Assembly (NCBI GenBank): GCA_021808035.1
Contig: JAKBCG010000121.1
Coordinates: forward strand, 1 to 7,372
Length of the DNA: 7,372 nt
Direction of reading: 5' to 3'
Source: Pseudomonadota bacterium
GTDB taxonomy: Bacteria; Pseudomonadota; Gammaproteobacteria; Steroidobacterales; Steroidobacteraceae
The translations under genes were made by a program, and so were the position numbers. Under the pieces are notes generated by a model, which had not been told where the DNA came from, did no database searches, and saw only the letters and a list, made by a program, of their open reading frames with translations. This document shows, piece by piece, positions 1-5,505 of this stretch (the first letter of the stretch is position 1; each line of letters starts with the position of its first letter).

Positions 1-1
1 T

Positions 2-397
2 ATCTTCAACGAGTATGTCACCGCGGCCGGTGTGGTTGGGCGGCTCGCCTTCCAAGCGGGTGATTTCTTCAAGCAGGAATTGCCCAAGACCGATGTGATT
101 CTCATGGGGCACATCCTGCACGACTGGGATCTGCCGGCGAAGAAGATGCTGGTTAAAAAAGCTTACGAGGCGCTACCCGCCGGCGGAGCTTATATCGTTT
201 ATGACGCCATCATCGATGACGAGCGCGCCCAAAATGCGTTTGGTCTGCTGATGAGCCTCAACATGTTGATCGAGACCCCGGGAGGGTTCGATTATACCGG
301 GGCCGACTGCACGCATTGGATGACGGAAGCGGGATTTTCCTCGATACGCGTGCAGCATCTCGTGGGGCCGGATTCCATGGTGATCGGTATCAAGTAG
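2..397 (+). CDS. SAM-dependent O-methyltransferase, C-terminal part (5' truncated by window edge)
   Basis: The last 131 residues of a class I O-methyltransferase of the Methyltransf_2 type (plant COMT / hydroxyindole O-methyltransferase / bacterial small-molecule OMT family). Such enzymes move a methyl group from SAM to a hydroxyl on a small, often aromatic, molecule in the cytosol. The frame is open from base 2, so the gene starts outside the window. Visible parts are a GDFF motif (residues 20-23 of the fragment), then a D-V-I-L strand, then HDW at residues 40-42. The His of HDW (codon 119-121) aligns with the catalytic base of this family. The strand after A-L-P-A-G-G and the IETPGGFDYTG segment that follows are also typical. 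The C-terminus (GPDSMVIGIK) is complete, with a TAG stop. The N-terminal dimerisation domain and the SAM-binding glycine loop lie upstream and cannot be checked. The substrate is unknown. A link to the SAM synthetase 1.4 kb downstream is possible but not shown. Confidence 0.9.
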   Translation: MFNEYVTAAGVVGRLAFQAGDFFKQELPKTDVILMGHILHDWDLPAKKMLVKKAYEALPAGGAYIVYDAIIDDERAQNAFGLLMSLNMLIETPGGFDYTGADCTHWMTEAGFSSIRVQHLVGPDSMVIGIK

Positions 398-590
398 CGG
401 ATCGACACCGTCTGTCGGCCGGTCGTATTCCTGCATCGGACAATCGCGGGCATGTCTTCGCCTGGCTACGACGTGCACCGACATCATCCACGATGAGTCC
501 ACTCGAAGGCTTGCCGAGGTCTCCGAGTGATCGCGTGATCGTCCAATAGTAGGATGGGACCTGGCCACCGAGTCGACGAGGGGATCGCAT

Positions 591-642
591 CGGTCTCGGT
601 CATCGGGATGACCGTCGTAGTTCCGATGCCGCGGCGAGACCG
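591..642 (+). promoter_or_regulatory. Overlapping dyads upstream of the small Cys-rich gene (operator or switching leader)
   Basis: Two alternative structures share bases. The compact one is a perfect inverted repeat, CGGTCATC-GG-GATGACCG (597-614), which as RNA gives a 7-bp stem with a CGGG loop. The other pairs 591-598 (CGGTCTCG) with 635-642 (CGAGACCG) and 601-606 (CATCGG) with 623-628 (CCGATG). They cannot form together. The element ends 16 nt before the SD of the gene at 672. It could act as a DNA operator or as an RNA leader. No convincing promoter is visible upstream: TAGGAT at 550-555 is a weak -10 with no good -35. GC-rich DNA forms hairpins easily, so function is unproven. Confidence 0.35.
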
Positions 643-671
643 AGCGATCACCTCCATGAAGGATGCAAGCC

Positions 672-872
672 ATGACGAACCAGAACGAGCAGCCGGTGGG
701 AACCGATCCGTGCGTGTGCGTGGAGTGCGGGCAACAGTACTCGATCGAGGAATTGCGCTCGAGCAACGCGCACTATTTCGACGCTCCACATCATTATGAT
801 CGCGGGTGCGAGCGATATTGTCTCTCCTGTTGGCTCGGGGTCGGTTCGTTGGACATTGCTCGCGATCCTTGA
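672..872 (+). CDS. Small Cys-rich protein, putative zinc ribbon (66 aa)
   Basis: A 66-residue protein of no recognised family. It has two cysteine clusters, C14-x-C16-x2-C19 and C46-x3-C50-x2-C53, separated by a segment rich in His and aromatic residues (H34, H40, H41). This layout suits a small zinc-binding fold, so a nucleic-acid or protein-binding adaptor is possible, but no function is claimed. The start at 672 is chosen because AAGGA (659-663) lies 8 nt upstream. An in-frame ATG at 663 overlaps that SD and is less likely. The frame has balanced amino-acid content, unlike the Arg/Ser-rich frames beside it. It stands alone, about 270 nt after the methyltransferase and 256 nt before the next gene, with a dyad-rich leader in front. 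It could be a chance ORF, but the ordered cysteines and SD argue against this. Confidence 0.65.
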   Translation: MTNQNEQPVGTDPCVCVECGQQYSIEELRSSNAHYFDAPHHYDRGCERYCLSCWLGVGSLDIARDP

Positions 873-904
873 GTCGTGGCTGCCGAGCCGGCGGTGAACG
901 TGGC

Positions 905-924
905 GCGCATTTGACCCAATGCGC
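905..924. repeat. Short perfect inverted repeat GCGCATT-N6-AATGCGC
   Basis: Seven-bp arms (905-911 and 918-924) around TGACCC. The repeat begins 33 nt after the stop of the Cys-rich gene and ends 16 nt before the -35 box at 941. No T-run follows, so it is a poor intrinsic terminator. Its place just upstream of a promoter would suit an activator or repressor site. It could also be chance in GC-rich DNA. Confidence 0.35.
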
Positions 925-940
925 ACGCGTGCCGCGGTCG

Positions 941-968
941 TTGACAGCGCAAATCGACGGTGTATCAT
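941..968 (+). promoter_or_regulatory. Sigma-70 type promoter for the gene at 1129
   Basis: A perfect -35 box, TTGACA (941-946), is followed by a 16-nt spacer and TATCAT (963-968), one mismatch from TATAAT. A T-run (968-973) follows, so transcription would start near 974-976. This is the best promoter match in the window, and it leaves a leader of about 155 nt before the start codon at 1129. Confidence 0.6.
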
Positions 969-973
969 TTTTT

Positions 974-1128
974 GCGTGCATCAAGAACGGAGCTCGCGCT
1001 CCTGCCAACCTGCCTTCCCGGGCAAGGTGGCGGCCCTTCGAAAGGGCGATGCGGCCGGTCCGGCAACCAAACGGGCAAGCCAGTCGCGCGCGTCGAGCCC
1101 CAGGTGAAACATCACTGGAGGCGAAGTC
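974..1128 (+). promoter_or_regulatory. Candidate structured 5' leader RNA (riboswitch-like), class unknown
   Basis: By hand this leader folds into several helices. The first is GGAGC-TCGC-GCTCC (989-1002). The second is a 10-bp stem at 1004-1031 with two single-A bulges (A1007, A1025) and a 6-nt loop. The third is a 6-bp hairpin at 1033-1047 (GCCCTT/AAGGGC). A closing stem is possible between GCGTGC (974-979) and GCGCGC (1086-1091) with one G-U pair. GGGCAAG occurs twice (1020-1026, 1073-1079). The region ends with an SD-covering hairpin, listed separately. Together this resembles an aptamer plus a translational switch. The words ATCAAGA (980-986), CGATG (1047-1051) and CCGGCAACC (1060-1068) recall the SAM-I riboswitch core. 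Its kink-turn (GAGGGA) and GGTGC segments are missing, so it is not called as SAM-I. No other known class was recognised. Confidence 0.4.
1097..1122 (+). promoter_or_regulatory. Hairpin sequestering the SD of the 175-aa gene
   Basis: The stem pairs 1097-1099 (GCC) with 1120-1122 (GGC), 1100-1102 (CCA) with 1116-1118 (TGG), and 1104-1106 (GTG) with 1113-1115 (CAC). That is 9 bp with two single-base bulges (G1103, A1119) and the loop AAACAT. The SD GGAGG (1117-1121) is almost wholly inside the 3' strand, 7 nt before ATG 1129. When folded it should hide the ribosome site, so opening or closing it would control translation. Confidence 0.5.
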
Positions 1129-1656
1129 ATGGCGAAGAAGACACGACGGAATGGCGCCGCGGCCACTGAAGCGACGGCAAGAGTGCTCTACTTTCGCGAA
1201 GCAAGCTTCGGACACGACCCGGCTCTCGTGTTCGCGTCGGCGGGCGTCGCGGAGGAAGTCGATCGCATTCATCGTGCGATCGAGGAGTCGCAGACCTGGG
1301 GGGAATTTCGGCGTCGAATGCCGGCTGCGGCGTATGCCGATCTCTACGCCGACTACTTCAACGACGACCCGGAGCTCCTCGAAGAGGATCCTGACGCCGT
1401 TCCGCCCGCGGACGATGAGCCGTTCTCGAGCGACCGGGTTCCAGGGTATTGCGACGGTGACTACCCCCTCTGGATCGCCTCGGTGCAGGAACGCTTTTTG
1501 CCAAAAGATCTGTTGCGGACGTACGGCACTCGCGAAGACTCTATTTTGAACGGCTCTTTCTGGCGGATCTACTCACCGCGTCGCGATGAGATACTCGGTG
1601 CGCTACGCGCCCGTGGTTACGAAGTGACGGAACGCGCGGATCTGAAGTTCTGGTAG
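1129..1656 (+). CDS. Conserved-looking hypothetical protein, acidic (175 aa)
   Basis: A 175-residue protein of no family I can name. No signal peptide or membrane segment is visible, so it is likely cytosolic. The N-terminus is basic (MAKKTRRN). The body is rich in aromatic and acidic residues, with a strongly acidic, Pro-containing linker at about residues 78-98 (NDDPELLEEDPDA and on) followed by a GYCDGDYP motif (106-113). Two possible helical segments (about 40-75 and 150-165) flank it. The start is fixed by GGAGG at 1117-1121, 7 nt before the ATG. It is preceded by the promoter and structured leader, and followed after 123 nt by metK on the same strand, so read-through is possible but no tight coupling is seen. 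The frame shows normal codon use, and the overlapping 247-codon frame is Arg/Ser-rich and looks like a shadow. Confidence 0.8.
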   Translation: MAKKTRRNGAAATEATARVLYFREASFGHDPALVFASAGVAEEVDRIHRAIEESQTWGEFRRRMPAAAYADLYADYFNDDPELLEEDPDAVPPADDEPFSSDRVPGYCDGDYPLWIASVQERFLPKDLLRTYGTREDSILNGSFWRIYSPRRDEILGALRARGYEVTERADLKFW

Positions 1657-1779
1657 ATCCCGGCGCAGCCGAGCATCCGAGGTTCGAACCGCCTCGTTCA
1701 ATCCGGGTTCGCGGGGCAGTTGATTCCAGCTTGCCGCCCCGGGGCATCGGGCCCGAAGCGGCTAAAGAGGAGCGCGGCG
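1657..1779 (+). other. Intergenic region before metK with two small palindromes
   Basis: Holds the perfect palindrome GGTTCGAACC (1681-1690), which also lies within a CGAGG/CCTCG stem (1678-1682 with 1692-1696), and GCCCCGGGGC (1736-1745). The second can instead pair GGGGC (1713-1717) with GCCCC (1736-1740). No clear -35/-10 pair and no T-run terminator are seen. The metK SD, AAAGAGGAG (1764-1772), closes the region. The palindromes could be operators or weak RNA hairpins, and there is no firm evidence for either. Confidence 0.3.
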
Positions 1780-3030
1780 ATGTCAATTCGGCAAGGTTCG
1801 TTCACGTCGGAGTCCGTCTCGGCGGGACACCCCGACAAGGTCTGTGATCGCATCAGCGATGCGGTGCTCGACCGTTTCCTGAGCCTCGACCCGGGCGCGC
1901 GGGTCGCCTGCGAGACGCTCGCGGCGGATGGCAAGATCGTGGTGGCCGGCGAGTTCGGGACCGTCGAGCGCGGGCACTTCGATGCCGTCCAGGAAGGCGC
2001 CGTGAAACTCGTGCGCGAGACGCTCTGCGACGTCGGCTACGGTGCGTCGGACCGGGACATCGATCCGCAGCGCTGCGCGATCGAGGTTTGGTTCAACCAC
2101 CAGAGCGAGGAGATCGCGGCGGGTCTCGGCGACGAAGCGGTTCTCGGCGCAGGCGATCAGGGGATGATGTTCGGCTACGCCACGCGGGAGACCCCGGCAT
2201 TGACGCCGCTCGCATGGACGCTTGCGACCGACCTCGTCGAACGCGCCACGCGCTTGCGCCGTGTCGGCGGAACTCCGCTGCGGGCGGACGGCAAGAGTCA
2301 GGTCACCGTCCGCTACGCCGACGGCGCGCCGGTCGGCGTGCAGGCCGTCGTGCTTTCCTGGCAGCACGAACCCGGGATCGACATCACCGAGATCCGTCGC
2401 TATCTCGAACGCGAGATCGTCGATGCGATCGTGCCGCGGGGAGTGCGCACGCCGGAATTTCGGCTCTATTGCAACCCGGCCGGCAGCTGGACCATCGGTG
2501 GCCCGAAAGGCGATACCGGTCTTACCGGACGCAAGATCATCGCCGACACCTACGGCGGCTCCTGCCCGCACGGGGGTGGCGCATTCTCCGGCAAGGACCC
2601 TTCCAAGGTGGACCGCTCGGGCGCCTATGCCGCGCGCTGGGTCGCCAAGCACATCGTCGCGGCGGGCTTGGCGTCCCGCTGTACCGTGCAGATCGCCTAT
2701 GCGATCGGCGTCGCCGAGCCGGTCTCGATCGCGATCGACACCCATGATGACGACGCGGTCGGTGCCGCGGTGATCGAGCGGGCGGTCCGGGAGGTGTTCG
2801 ATCTGTCCCCGACGGGGATCATTCGGGATCTCGATCTGCGGCGGCCGATCTATGCGGCGACGGCTGCACTCGGTCACTTCGGCCGGTGGCGCGACCCGGC
2901 GGTGTATCGTTGGGAGCGGACCGATCGCGTCGACGCGTTGCGTTGCGCGTACCTGCATCAGGGTGGACGGCTGCCGCGTGAGGCCGCCGCCCGAACCCAG
3001 CGCTTCCCCGTCTTCGAATGGGAACGTTGA
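1780..3030 (+). CDS. metK: S-adenosylmethionine synthetase (methionine adenosyltransferase), probable paralog
   Basis: Makes SAM from methionine and ATP, releasing phosphate and diphosphate. It is 416 aa, against 384 in E. coli. Family motifs are all present: GHPDK (16-20), with the His and Asp that bind ATP/Mg; GAGDQG (123-128); DGKSQV (170-175), with the active-site Lys; GGPKGDTGLTGRK (240-252); HGGGAFSGKDPSKVDRS (264-280), with the P-loop-like segment; and GHFGR (365-369). The enzyme should therefore be active. Odd points are a shortened, re-worked active-site loop (about 105-122, few matches to E. coli), SCPHGGGAF at 261-269, and about 20 extra C-terminal residues ending in FPVFEWER. Start 1780 is chosen for the strong SD AAAGAGGAG 7 nt upstream. 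An in-frame ATG at 1720 would add 20 residues that do not fit the family. The stop overlaps the next start by one base (TGATG). The divergence and the unusual operon suggest an accessory copy beside a housekeeping metK elsewhere (inference). Confidence 0.93.
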   Translation: MSIRQGSFTSESVSAGHPDKVCDRISDAVLDRFLSLDPGARVACETLAADGKIVVAGEFGTVERGHFDAVQEGAVKLVRETLCDVGYGASDRDIDPQRCAIEVWFNHQSEEIAAGLGDEAVLGAGDQGMMFGYATRETPALTPLAWTLATDLVERATRLRRVGGTPLRADGKSQVTVRYADGAPVGVQAVVLSWQHEPGIDITEIRRYLEREIVDAIVPRGVRTPEFRLYCNPAGSWTIGGPKGDTGLTGRKIIADTYGGSCPHGGGAFSGKDPSKVDRSGAYAARWVAKHIVAAGLASRCTVQIAYAIGVAEPVSIAIDTHDDDAVGAAVIERAVREVFDLSPTGIIRDLDLRRPIYAATAALGHFGRWRDPAVYRWERTDRVDALRCAYLHQGGRLPREAAARTQRFPVFEWER

Positions 3031-3461
3031 TGGATCGTCAGCGCGAGCTGATCGCGGCCTACATGGCGACTCGCTACGAGGTCGAGACGCCGGACGGGCT
3101 GATCGTGCTGCGCATCGGTGCGCGAAGCGCGGCGCTCGCCGCGCTGCTCGAGCGCTCCGCGCGGAGCTGCGCGACGTACATCACCGCTTGGAATCCGGGG
3201 AGCATTATGCAAGACGTGGAGTGCAACGAGCTCGCGCACGGTCGACTGGTTCGCGAGATCGAATCGCGCGGGTACCCTTTCCATGGCGGATTTGCGCGCG
3301 ATCCCAACAATGTCTGGGTGGCTGAGCGTAGCGTCCTCGTCCTCGGCATGTCCTTCGAGGAGAGCTGCGATATCGGTCGGCGTTTCGGTCAGGCCGCGAT
3401 CGTGGTGGCCGGCGAGACCGCAACGCCGGCACTCGTGTGGCTCGGGCTCGCCGATGCGTAG
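3030..3461 (+). CDS. DUF3293 domain protein (143 aa)
   Basis: A small cytosolic protein matching the DUF3293 family by its hallmark segments: the strand Y-I-T-A-W-N-P-G-S (50-58) with a conserved Asn after it (N66), the G-Y-P-F-H-G-G turn (81-87), an E-x-S-V-L-V-L-G strand (99-106), and G-R-R-F-G-Q-A-A (116-123). The length suits a complete single-domain member. Members of this family have no established function that I know of. The ATG at 3030 overlaps the metK stop (TGATG), with GGGAA at 3020-3024 as a weak SD, so translation is probably coupled to metK. An in-frame ATG at 3018 would add four residues and is also possible. The coupling suggests it acts with, or is dosed with, the SAM synthetase (inference). 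Confidence 0.85.
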   Translation: MDRQRELIAAYMATRYEVETPDGLIVLRIGARSAALAALLERSARSCATYITAWNPGSIMQDVECNELAHGRLVREIESRGYPFHGGFARDPNNVWVAERSVLVLGMSFEESCDIGRRFGQAAIVVAGETATPALVWLGLADA

Positions 3462-3485
3462 TGCCGCCAACCGGAGGCATCCGTC

Positions 3486-3686
3486 GTGAACTCGCGGACC
3501 GAGGTACGACGAGCCGGCACTCGGATGCGTCTCGTCAGGGCAGCCGGCCGTTGCACCGACGTCGAGGCGGACTCGGTGATCGATGCAGCATCGTGGGGGG
3601 CGGAACTGCTCGCGGCCTTGCATCGGATGAGGCGCCGAACATCGCAGGGGTGCGTTGGCGTCGAGTGGGATCGAGGGTGTCCATGA
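3486..3686 (+). CDS. Small orphan protein (66 aa), translationally coupled to the next gene
   Basis: A GTG-started 66-residue frame with no recognised family. It is Arg-rich and probably basic, with a central Asp/Glu-Ala-Ser segment that could form one helix (about 31-48) and two cysteines near the end (C56, C65). Two features support it: GGAGG (3473-3477) sits 8 nt before the GTG, and its TGA overlaps the next gene's ATG as ATGA. Its third-position G/C is only moderate (about 70% by hand count), lower than its neighbours, so it could be young, degenerate, or a leader ORF whose main role is to bring ribosomes to the next start. It lies 24 nt after the DUF3293 stop, so it is probably in the same transcript. 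Confidence 0.55.
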   Translation: MNSRTEVRRAGTRMRLVRAAGRCTDVEADSVIDAASWGAELLAALHRMRRRTSQGCVGVEWDRGCP

Positions 3687-4405
3687 ACACGCGGATTCCG
3701 CCGGGATTGGTACGCTGCGATACCTGTGGCGGGTTCAACGGAACCACGCTCGGGAAATATCTCACCCGGGCGACGAGCAGCCCGGATGGCTTGGAGGCGA
3801 TCTACGCGCCGGACCACCCGGTCAGTGCGCTTTGCCGCTGTCATGGACCGCTCTGCCAGGGCTGCGGCGTGAATCGCATCTACCGCCCCACCTCGAACTA
3901 CTACCACGAGGGACTGAACCGGATCCTGCACGTTCCTTGGTTCATGGGGACGAGACTCTGCGACTCGTGCGAAGCGCGCCGCCAACAGGAGCGTTTGCGC
4001 GCCACCCAGGCCTCGCTGACCGGGCGGGACAAGGCGGTCCATGTTCCGTGCGAGCGCCGTCCGGGACACTCTTCACCGCACAGCATCCACGTCTTCTTGT
4101 TGCAGCCCGGCCGCATCGCGTCCATCAACGCGATGATCGTGATGCCGACCTATGCGAGTCTGCTCGCGGGCATACCCGACCCGGACTCCGACGCGGAGTT
4201 GATACGCCGAGCGCGCACGCGCGCCGCCGCGCTGTGGGGGCCTCGCCCGACGCACGTGATCACGCCGATCTACGAATACGCCGTTGACGCGGGGCGAGCC
4301 CACCTGCGGATGCCTCCCGTGGAATTTCAGGCATGGCTCGAGTCCGTCGAGGATCGTCTGCGCTCAGTGCCGTGGGAGACCCTCGCCGGCGGCTGCGACC
4401 CGTAG
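3683..4405 (+). CDS. Cys-rich two-part hypothetical protein, putative zinc-binding (240 aa)
   Basis: No family recognised. The N-terminal half has ordered cysteines: C12-x2-C15, then C51-x-C53-x4-C58-x2-C61, then C93-x2-C96. This is the pattern of one or two structural zinc sites, with conserved-looking NRIYRPTSNYYHEG and HVPWFMG segments between them. A helical, charged stretch follows (97-118). The C-terminal half (about 145-240) lacks the Cys pairs. It has a M-P-T-Y-A-S-L-L motif and a helix rich in Arg/Ala (171-185), and may be a separate domain. The start at 3683 is chosen because GAGGG (3673-3677) precedes it by 5 nt and it overlaps the upstream stop (ATGA). The longer frame from 3437 reads through Arg-rich non-coding-like sequence. 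No signal peptide or membrane helix is seen. It could bind nucleic acid or a partner protein. As last gene of the metK run, it probably works in the same process (inference). Confidence 0.75.
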   Translation: MNTRIPPGLVRCDTCGGFNGTTLGKYLTRATSSPDGLEAIYAPDHPVSALCRCHGPLCQGCGVNRIYRPTSNYYHEGLNRILHVPWFMGTRLCDSCEARRQQERLRATQASLTGRDKAVHVPCERRPGHSSPHSIHVFLLQPGRIASINAMIVMPTYASLLAGIPDPDSDAELIRRARTRAAALWGPRPTHVITPIYEYAVDAGRAHLRMPPVEFQAWLESVEDRLRSVPWETLAGGCDP

Positions 4406-4472
4406 TCCGGGGCAGGACGCGCAGTGCGTACTCCATGGTAAAATTTGCTCCCGCGTCGCAGCGATTCCGTTC

Positions 4473-5405
4473 ATGACACACCGCCACACCATTCATGCCC
4501 ATCACTACGGCTGGGACAACGGTCTCACGCCGGTGGCCCGCATCGCACCGGGCGAGGCGTTGGAGTTCGACGTGCAGGATGCTTCGGGCGGCCAGTTCAC
4601 GCCGGCCTCCGGCGCGGCGGACGTCGTTGGCCTGGATTTCGCACGCGTCAATCCGGTCGCAGGTCCTGTCTACGTGGACGGTGCGGAGCCCGGCGACGTG
4701 TTGCGCGTGACGGTGCTCTCGTTCACGCCGTCGGGCTGGGGCTGGACCGCCAACATCCCGGGGTTCGGACTGCTCGCCGAGGATTTTCCCGAGCCGGCGC
4801 TGCACCAATGGCGCTACCAGGCCAGCACCCTCGCGCCCTGCGCGTTCGGCTCCTGGGCCCGCGTTCCGCTCAAGCCGTTCGCGGGCACGATCGGGCTGGC
4901 GCTCGCCGAGCCTGGCTGTCACAGCGTCGTGCCCCCGCGTCGGGTGGGTGGCAACATGGACCTGCGCGATGTCGCCGTCGGCACGGAATTACATCTGCCG
5001 GTGGAGGTTCCGGGCGCGCTGTTCTCGGTGGGTGATACCCATGCGGCGCAGGGCGATGGCGAGGTTTGCGGCACGGCGCTGGAGAGTCCGATGCGGGTGG
5101 CGCTGCGCTTCGACCTCATCAAACAGCGGCCGCTCGCCTTCCCGCGTTTGATCACCCCGGGGCCGGTCACCCGCCATCTCGACGCGCGGGGTTACCTGGC
5201 GAGCACCGGCGTCGGGCCGGATCTGATGCTGGCTGCTCGCGATGCGGTGCGTTCGATGATCGACTGGCTGACGCGCGATCACGGCATACCGGCGGTCGAG
5301 GCTTACATGCTGTGCAGCGTGTGTGGCGACCTGCGCATCAGCGAGATCGTCGACCTGCCGAACTGGATCGTCTCCTTCTACTTCCCGCGCTGCGTATTCG
5401 ACTGA
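4473..5405 (+). CDS. Acetamidase/formamidase family amidohydrolase
   Basis: Hydrolyses short aliphatic amides such as formamide or acetamide to ammonia and the acid, giving the cell nitrogen or carbon. This is the FmdA/AmdA family, cytosolic, distinct from nitrilase-type amidases. The length, 310 aa, is normal. Hallmarks are an N-terminal H-x-H-H (8-11) before GWDN (13-16), YVDGAEPGDVL (67-77), GFGLLAEDFPE (97-107), GGNMDL (159-164) and GDTHAAQGDGEVCGTALE (187-204). The His/Asp/Glu of the last two motifs are likely metal or active-site residues. The C-terminal AYMLCSVCGDLRISEIVD segment is also typical. The exact substrate cannot be told. Start 4473 fits the family N-terminus but has no clear SD. 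TAAAAT at 4439-4444 could be a -10, with no good -35. It sits 67 nt after the Cys-rich gene and converges on the receptor gene. No amide transporter or regulator is in view. Confidence 0.92.
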   Translation: MTHRHTIHAHHYGWDNGLTPVARIAPGEALEFDVQDASGGQFTPASGAADVVGLDFARVNPVAGPVYVDGAEPGDVLRVTVLSFTPSGWGWTANIPGFGLLAEDFPEPALHQWRYQASTLAPCAFGSWARVPLKPFAGTIGLALAEPGCHSVVPPRRVGGNMDLRDVAVGTELHLPVEVPGALFSVGDTHAAQGDGEVCGTALESPMRVALRFDLIKQRPLAFPRLITPGPVTRHLDARGYLASTGVGPDLMLAARDAVRSMIDWLTRDHGIPAVEAYMLCSVCGDLRISEIVDLPNWIVSFYFPRCVFD

Positions 5406-5453
5406 CGATTCATTCCCGCCCCGCATGGCGGCGTCGGGTTCGTCCGTATCGAC

Positions 5454-5487
5454 GGGGGAGGCCTGCCCGATCGGGCAGGCCTCCCCC
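5454..5487. terminator. Perfect 34-bp palindrome between convergent genes, likely bidirectional terminator
   Basis: The left arm is GGGGGAGGCCTGCCCGA (5454-5470) and the right arm (5471-5487) is its exact complement, so the stem can be up to 17 bp minus a small loop. It lies between the amidase stop (5405) and the receptor stop (5506), where a shared terminator is expected. No T-run follows on either strand, so it differs from a classic intrinsic terminator and may act as a U-less hairpin or as an RNA-end protector. Confidence 0.65.
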
Positions 5488-5505
5488 GCATTGCCTCGCG
5501 TGCGG

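Noticed and set aside
648..968. 106-codon minus-strand frame opposite the small Cys-rich gene
   Set aside because: No SD and no recognisable motifs. It also runs across the promoter region.
974..1128. Calling the leader a SAM-I riboswitch
   Set aside because: Only scattered words match. The GAGGGA kink-turn strand, the GATGAAAC strand and GGTGCNAA are absent, and it precedes the 175-aa gene rather than metK directly.
806..1549. 247-codon open frame over the 175-aa gene
   Set aside because: Arg/Ser-rich composition and no SD. It is a shadow of the 1129-1656 gene, which has an SD and normal composition.
1681..1710. tRNA T-arm-like words (GGTTCGAACC, CCGGGTTCG) before metK
   Set aside because: No acceptor, anticodon or D-arm pairing can be built around them, so there is no tRNA gene, and no basis for calling an attachment site.
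1720..1779. Longer metK start at ATG 1720
   Set aside because: It adds 20 residues unlike any MetK N-terminus and lacks an SD, while ATG 1780 has a near-ideal SD.
1783..2958. 391-codon antisense frame across metK
   Set aside because: A usual GC-rich shadow: it mirrors the metK codons, has Arg/Asp-rich composition and no family features.
4142..4405. Separate small gene starting at the internal ATG 4142
   Set aside because: No SD before it, and the frame is continuous from 3683 with even codon bias.
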